A DNA stretch of 9,730 nucleotides from assembly GCA_011049495.1 (NCBI GenBank), contig DSBF01000475.1, positions 1 to 9,730 of the forward strand, written 5' to 3'. The stretch's first letter is position 1. Each line of letters starts with the position of its first letter. The stretch comes from Ignavibacteria bacterium (GTDB lineage: Bacteria; Bacteroidota; Ignavibacteria; Ignavibacteriales; Melioribacteraceae). The notes under the pieces were generated by a model, which worked only from the letters and a program-made list of their open reading frames with translations, ran no database searches and was not told where the DNA came from. The position numbers and the translations under genes are program-made. Positions 6,449 through 9,730 of the stretch are shown piece after piece.

Positions 6449-7183
6449 TTATTTAGTTGCTTGGTAATTTTTTCCTACTTCATCCCAATTAATTACATTC
6501 CAAAAAGCGGCAACATAATCCGGTCTTCTATTTTGATAATGCAGGTAATATGCATGTTCCCAAACATCAATACCTAAGATCGGTGTACCTTTTACATCGG
6601 CAACATCCATAATTGGGTTATCTTGATTAGGAGTTGAAGTTACAGCGAGTGTACCATCAGCTTTTACAATTAACCAAGCCCAACCGGAGCCGAATCTTGT
6701 TGCAGCCGCATTGGAAAATTCTTTTTTGAAATCATCAAATGAACCGAAATGTTTGTTTATGGCTTCAGCTAAATCGCCGGTTGGTTCGCCGCCTTTATTT
6801 TGACCCATGATAGTCCAAAAAAAGGAATGATTATAGTGTCCGCCACCGTTATTTCTAACTGCGACAGGATATTTTGAAACATTGTTCATCAACTCTTCCA
6901 AAGATTTTCCTTCAGCTTCGGTACCTTCAATTGCTTTATTTAGATTTGCAACATAAGCTGCATGGTGTTTCCCATGATGAATTTCCATAGTTCTCGCATC
7001 AATATGCGGTTCTAAAGCATTGAAAGCATATGGTAATGCCGGTAATTCGAATTTTGCCATAGTATTATTACTCCTTATCATTTTATTATTGATTGAATTT
7101 AATTTTGTAAATCCACTTATTTTGTTAATCGACATTGCCGCAGAGGCAAGTCCTAGTGAATAAATAAATTTTCTTCTGTCCAT
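6449..7183 (-). CDS. Superoxide dismutase, Mn/Fe family (Mn-type), with Tat signal
   Basis: Converts superoxide to oxygen and peroxide. Metal ligands are all present: H69 (MEIHHGKHH), H119 (GGGHYNHSFFW), D206 and H210 (DVWEHAYYL), with gateway Y77. G115 and Q187 (STPNQD) match the manganese-type pattern. The catalytic domain begins at about residue 45. The first 41 residues are extra: DRRKFIYSLGLASAA has a twin arginine at R3-R4 and a hydrophobic stretch (7-19), a good Tat signal that suggests export of the folded enzyme. The start at 7183 has CAGGAG 7 nt upstream. A second in-frame ATG at 7060 (M42) has its own AAGGAG and would give a 203-aa cytosolic enzyme of standard length. The gene lies 20 nt after the IscA-type gene and probably shares its transcript. 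Confidence 0.95.
   Translation of the reverse strand: MDRRKFIYSLGLASAAMSINKISGFTKLNSINNKMIRSNNTMAKFELPALPYAFNALEPHIDARTMEIHHGKHHAAYVANLNKAIEGTEAEGKSLEELMNNVSKYPVAVRNNGGGHYNHSFFWTIMGQNKGGEPTGDLAEAINKHFGSFDDFKKEFSNAAATRFGSGWAWLIVKADGTLAVTSTPNQDNPIMDVADVKGTPILGIDVWEHAYYLHYQNRRPDYVAAFWNVINWDEVGKNYQATK
7071..7076 (-). promoter_or_regulatory. Internal Shine-Dalgarno before a second SOD start
   Basis: On the minus strand AAGGAG lies 10 nt before the in-frame ATG at 7060-7058, which begins MAKFELPALPY, the usual N-terminus of cytosolic superoxide dismutases. It falls in codons 36-38 of the longer Tat-signal form. Confidence 0.55.
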
Positions 7184-7190
7184 CTCAGTT

Positions 7191-7196
7191 CTCCTG
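7191..7196 (-). promoter_or_regulatory. Shine-Dalgarno for the long SOD form
   Basis: On the minus strand CAGGAG lies 7 nt before the ATG at 7183-7181. It supports translation of the Tat-signal form and sits in the 20-nt gap after the IscA-type gene. Confidence 0.65.
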
Positions 7197-7203
7197 TTTT
7201 AAA

Positions 7204-7554
7204 TTAGACTCCAAACGACTCGCCGCACCCGCAAGTCTTTGTTGCATTCGGATTATTAAAAACAAATCCTTTTCCGTTCAGACCATCGCTAAAATCTAAA
7301 ACTGTACCGGTTAGATAGAATAAACTTTTTCCGTCAACAAAAAGTTTAATACCGTTTTTTTCAATTATGGTATCACCTTCTTTTTGTTCGCCATCAAAAC
7401 CGAGTTGATATGTTAAACCCGAACAACCACCGCCTTTAACTCCAACTCTAAGTCCGAAACCGGATTCAATTTTATTTTCATCCATATTTTTTTTTACTTG
7501 AGCTGCTGCTTTATCAGTAATTTGTATTTCTTGCATGGTTGTATGTTCACTCAT
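7204..7554 (-). CDS. A-type Fe-S cluster carrier (IscA/ErpA/SufA family)
   Basis: This small cytosolic protein (116 aa) accepts Fe-S clusters from the assembly scaffold and passes them to target enzymes. The HesB/IscA fold is shown by ITDKAAAQVKK near the N-terminus, LRVGVKGGGCSG with C44, and the C-terminal CGCG with C108 and C110. These three cysteines are the conserved cluster ligands. It begins 2 nt after the upstream gene, whose end contains the AAGGA ribosome binding site (7565-7561), 6 nt before the ATG. An internal ATG (M7) is a less likely start. The context with an Rrf2 regulator and superoxide dismutase fits an Fe-S repair or oxidative-stress role. Which of the iscA, erpA or sufA names applies cannot be decided here. 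Confidence 0.93.
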   Translation of the reverse strand: MSEHTTMQEIQITDKAAAQVKKNMDENKIESGFGLRVGVKGGGCSGLTYQLGFDGEQKEGDTIIEKNGIKLFVDGKSLFYLTGTVLDFSDGLNGKGFVFNNPNATKTCGCGESFGV

Positions 7555-7556
7555 AA

Positions 7557-7865
7557 TTATTCCTTTTCTTCTGTTACTTTTTGAGTTTCTTCTTCAACAA
7601 TTTCCGGTTTGAAAAAATTCACTTTCCAAACATTCTTACTAATTTCAGTTAAATCTCCTTTGCTAACAAGAAAACCGCTGAATTCTATCATTAATTCTTC
7701 AGCTATCGGATAAGTAATTTTGATATCCTTCTTTTCAAAATATTGTTTAATTGCATATTGTAAATCGCGTGCAAAAATGTTTGAGTTGTAAAAAATATGA
7801 TACTTCTCTTTCATAAAATTGAAGAAAATCTCTTGATTATTTTTTAATTCATCTAAGTAGTTCAT
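7557..7865 (-). CDS. Unrecognised 102-aa protein in the Rrf2-IscA operon
   Basis: I do not recognise this family. The protein has no cysteines, no signal peptide and no membrane segment. The N-terminal 45 residues look helical and are rich in aromatic residues and lysine (MNYLDELKNNQEIFFNFM). A second helical stretch (about 50-75, PIAEELMIEFSGFLVSKGDL) leads into a short strand-like end (KNVWKVNFF). This helix-helix-strand pattern could be a small winged-helix fold, which is only a guess. The last 15 residues are acidic (EIVEEETQKVTEEKE). The gene lies 14 nt after the Rrf2 gene and 2 nt before the IscA-type gene, so it is almost surely in the same operon and may act in Fe-S assembly or its control. 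The ribosome binding site is weak (GGA). Confidence 0.8.
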   Translation of the reverse strand: MNYLDELKNNQEIFFNFMKEKYHIFYNSNIFARDLQYAIKQYFEKKDIKITYPIAEELMIEFSGFLVSKGDLTEISKNVWKVNFFKPEIVEEETQKVTEEKE

Positions 7866-7879
7866 TGTCTATTCCAAAT

Positions 7880-8290
7880 TTAATTTAGGATTTCCTGTAG
7901 AGTGGTACTTTTGAATAACTCGGTAATTTTGTCTTGCATTTTGCTTAATGGATTCCTTAGGCAGCAATTTTCAAATCTTGCACAGTCTTCTTTTGTTGGA
8001 TTTTCCACCATACAATCCGTTAATTGAATTTTCTCATCCAATGCAAGTATCACATCATTTAGAGAAAGTTTTTCAGGGGATATATTTAATAAATATCCTC
8101 CAAACTTTCCTTGTTTTGAAATAATGATATTTTGCTTAACTAATTTTTGCATCAATTTTGCTAATAAGTCATAGGGAATATTTTCATATTCTGAAATTTC
8201 TTTTGTACTTACACATTCCATATTTTCATTTTTAGCAATATATCTTAAAGCCAATATAGAATATTCGACTGATTTTGCAATTTTTAACAT
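7880..8290 (-). CDS. Rrf2-family transcriptional regulator, probably Fe-S sensing
   Basis: This is a 136-residue DNA-binding regulator of the Rrf2 group, which includes IscR and NsrR. The N-terminus LKIAKSVEYSILALRYIA and the winged helix-turn-helix (STKEISEYENIPYDLLAKLM, then the GKFGGYLL wing) are typical. The sensor region has C93, C103, C109 and C110 (C-x9-C-x5-CC), comparable to but spaced unlike the three cysteines of IscR, so an Fe-S cluster is likely but not proven. It is the first gene of a unit with an unknown protein, an IscA-type carrier and superoxide dismutase, which suggests control of Fe-S and superoxide defence. No clear Shine-Dalgarno precedes it. A candidate promoter and an overlapping palindrome suggest autoregulation. 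Automatic names such as IscR or SufR-like would be over-precise. Confidence 0.92.
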   Translation of the reverse strand: MLKIAKSVEYSILALRYIAKNENMECVSTKEISEYENIPYDLLAKLMQKLVKQNIIISKQGKFGGYLLNISPEKLSLNDVILALDEKIQLTDCMVENPTKEDCARFENCCLRNPLSKMQDKITELFKSTTLQEILN

Positions 8291-8302
8291 AAATACGACT
8301 AA

Positions 8303-8319
8303 TTTTATCGGATATAAAA
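8303..8319. promoter_or_regulatory. Candidate operator: inverted repeat over the Rrf2 promoter
   Basis: TTTTAT (8303-8308) and ATAAAA (8314-8319) form a perfect 6-bp inverted repeat around CGGAT. It overlaps the candidate -10 box and the expected transcription start of the Rrf2 operon, a standard place for an autorepressor. The arms are pure A/T, so chance is possible. It does not match the IscR type 1 consensus well. Confidence 0.35.
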
Positions 8320-8345
8320 CTATTGAAAATAAGTAAAAATGTCAA
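8315..8345 (-). promoter_or_regulatory. Candidate promoter of the Rrf2-IscA-SOD operon
   Basis: On the minus strand a perfect TTGACA (8345-8340) is followed after 17 bp by TAGTTTTA (8322-8315), one base off the Bacteroidota TAnnTTTG box and a weak match to TATAAT. The leader to the ATG at 8290 would be about 20 nt. It lies in the 66-bp gap after nuoN, where no terminator is visible, so some read-through from nuo is possible. Confidence 0.5.
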
Positions 8346-8356
8346 GAAATGCAGTA

Positions 8357-9730
8357 TTAGATTCCTAGTAAGGAAACACAAGAGCGCGCAAATTCAACGA
8401 TTGGCGTGAAATATATTCCGAAAAATAGAATTGGTATTAATAGAACTAATAAATAAACTAAACTTCCAAATGAAGGTGTGATATTTTCTTGTTCGCGATC
8501 TGATTTTGTAAGGTACATGTGTTTAAGAACCCGGACATAATAATAAAGAGAAACAACAGTATTTAATAATGCAATGATTGCAACAACAATCATGTTCGCA
8601 TCTATAAGAGCAATGAAAAGATATAATTTTGCAATGAATCCGGCGGTGGGGGGCAGCCCGGTTAATGAAATTAAAAATATTGCCAAAGCAACACAAAGGA
8701 AGGGAGCTTTAGCACCCAGTCCATCATAATCGTCAATATTTTCGGAACCGGTTTTGTTGGCAATTAGCATAACGACATAAAAAGCTCCGATGTTCATCAA
8801 CATATAGACGAAGAAATAAATAAGTACTGCAATTAAACCTTGGTTTGAAAGAACAGCAATACCAAGTAAAATATAACCGGCATGGGCAATACTTGAATAA
8901 GCCAACATTCGTTTGAGATTATCCTGCCAAAGAGCAGAGAAATTACCAAGTGTCATTGTTAGAATTGAAATTGCAACTAATAAAGCCTGCCAATCAAAAA
9001 CTTCTATTAAAGTCCAAAAACCATCTTCGCTTACATAAGAAATAAAACCGGTTTGAATAAACCTAATTAACAATGCAAATCCGGCAGCTTTACTTGCAAC
9101 AGATAAGTATGCGGTAATTGAAATTGGTGCGCCTTCGTAAACATCCGGTGTCCAAAAATGAAATGGAGCAGCAGAAATTTTATAACCTATACCAACAAAC
9201 ATTAGAATTGAAGAGAAAGATAACGTAAAAAGATTTATCTGTGGTCCATGTATCAAAGAATTGATAACATACAGATTAGTACTACCTGTAAGTCCATAAA
9301 TAATTGAAATACCGAATAACATCAAACCGGAAGAAACGGAACCGTAAATAACATATTTAAGAGAAGCCTCGCTGCTGCGTTCTCTAAGTTTCAAGAATCC
9401 TGCTAACACATAGGACGAAAGTGAAAGTAATTCAAGAGATAAGTAAATTAAAATCAGATCGCTTGCCGAAATCATTACCAGCATTCCGAGTATCATCCCG
9501 TAAATCAATGCATAAAATTCACCAAGTCTTTCTTTTAATTCAATTACTTCCTTAGATGCTATTGTGAAGAAAATTATTAAAATTGAAGAGACAACAACAA
9601 GTAATTTGAAATACGAACCGAAAGGATCGATTGTCATCATTCCATACTTCTTTACGGCAGAAAGATGAGGTACAAAAGCAAAATGAGAAATGCCTATTTG
9701 ATTTAAAATTAGAAAACCGGTTATTACTAA
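8357..9730 (-). CDS. nuoN: NADH-quinone oxidoreductase subunit N, N-terminus beyond the right edge
   Basis: This is an antiporter-like, proton-pumping membrane subunit of complex I. 457 residues are visible and the frame is still open at base 9730, so the start lies outside. The ATG at 9640 is internal, since the 30 codons before it continue the protein and the motif YGMMTIDPFGSYFK spans it. The sequence is strongly hydrophobic throughout, with about a dozen membrane helices. Family blocks are LSLELLSLSSYVL, EASLKYVIYGS, YKISAAPFHFWTPDVYEGAP, NLKRMLAYSSIAHAGYILLG and LTGLPPTAGFIAKLYLF. The conserved proton-path residues are kept: E100, K125, K184, K214 and K368 in visible numbering, with spacing matching Escherichia coli E133, K158, K217 and K247 and about that of K395. 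NuoN is usually the last nuo gene, consistent with the regulator operon that follows. Confidence 0.96.
   Translation of the reverse strand, partial: LVITGFLILNQIGISHFAFVPHLSAVKKYGMMTIDPFGSYFKLLVVVSSILIIFFTIASKEVIELKERLGEFYALIYGMILGMLVMISASDLILIYLSLELLSLSSYVLAGFLKLRERSSEASLKYVIYGSVSSGLMLFGISIIYGLTGSTNLYVINSLIHGPQINLFTLSFSSILMFVGIGYKISAAPFHFWTPDVYEGAPISITAYLSVASKAAGFALLIRFIQTGFISYVSEDGFWTLIEVFDWQALLVAISILTMTLGNFSALWQDNLKRMLAYSSIAHAGYILLGIAVLSNQGLIAVLIYFFVYMLMNIGAFYVVMLIANKTGSENIDDYDGLGAKAPFLCVALAIFLISLTGLPPTAGFIAKLYLFIALIDANMIVVAIIALLNTVVSLYYYVRVLKHMYLTKSDREQENITPSFGSLVYLLVLLIPILFFGIYFTPIVEFARSCVSLLGI

Noticed and set aside
8291..8356. IscR type 1 operator upstream of the Rrf2 gene
   Set aside because: A GACTA half-site is present at about 8298-8302, but the second half and spacing do not fit the consensus.
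9638..9640. ATG as the start of nuoN
   Set aside because: Thirty in-frame codons without a stop precede it up to the window edge and fit the membrane protein; a start here would remove the first helices expected of NuoN.

Overview
This 9.7 kb window is ordinary, dense bacterial chromosome. It is AT-rich and holds mostly core energy and cofactor genes. Several features point to the Bacteroidota/Chlorobiota side of the tree, and I would guess an Ignavibacteria-like organism. These are atpD-atpC standing alone without the other ATP synthase genes, a candidate promoter with the Bacteroidota-type TAnnTTTG box before atpD, a four-gene 2-oxoacid:ferredoxin oxidoreductase, and several genes with weak or no Shine-Dalgarno. 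The taxon is inferred from layout and style, not from a marker gene. No mobile element, CRISPR array, tRNA or rRNA is visible.

Left part, plus strand: the 3' portion of lipA (lipoyl synthase) runs in from the left edge. A 263-bp AT-rich gap with small repeats and palindromes follows. Next is a tightly packed operon (junctions ATGA, ATGA, TAATG) encoding the delta (2x[4Fe-4S] ferredoxin), alpha, beta and gamma subunits of a 2-oxoacid:ferredoxin oxidoreductase (korDABC/oorDABC/vor type). It closes with a clear intrinsic terminator. atpD and atpC (F1 beta and epsilon) follow with their own candidate promoter and terminator.

Right part, minus strand: a stand-alone LON substrate-binding-domain protein converges on atpC. 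Upstream of it (higher coordinates) lies a four-gene unit, read from high to low coordinates: an Rrf2-family regulator with an IscR-like cysteine cluster, an unrecognised 102-aa protein, an A-type Fe-S carrier (IscA/ErpA/SufA family), and a Mn-type superoxide dismutase with a twin-arginine signal. The unit has a good promoter and ends in an intrinsic terminator. It looks like an Fe-S/oxidative-stress operon. The right edge holds nuoN, the last antiporter-like subunit of complex I, whose N-terminus lies outside the window.

Together the genes cover lipoate synthesis, ferredoxin-linked oxoacid oxidation, proton pumping, ATP synthesis and Fe-S/superoxide protection. I found no clearly new system. 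The most notable points are the SOD gene, which has two in-frame starts each with its own ribosome binding site (an exported and a cytosolic form are possible), the Rrf2-unknown-IscA-SOD operon with a palindrome over its promoter, and a promoter-like sequence laid over the SOD terminator.
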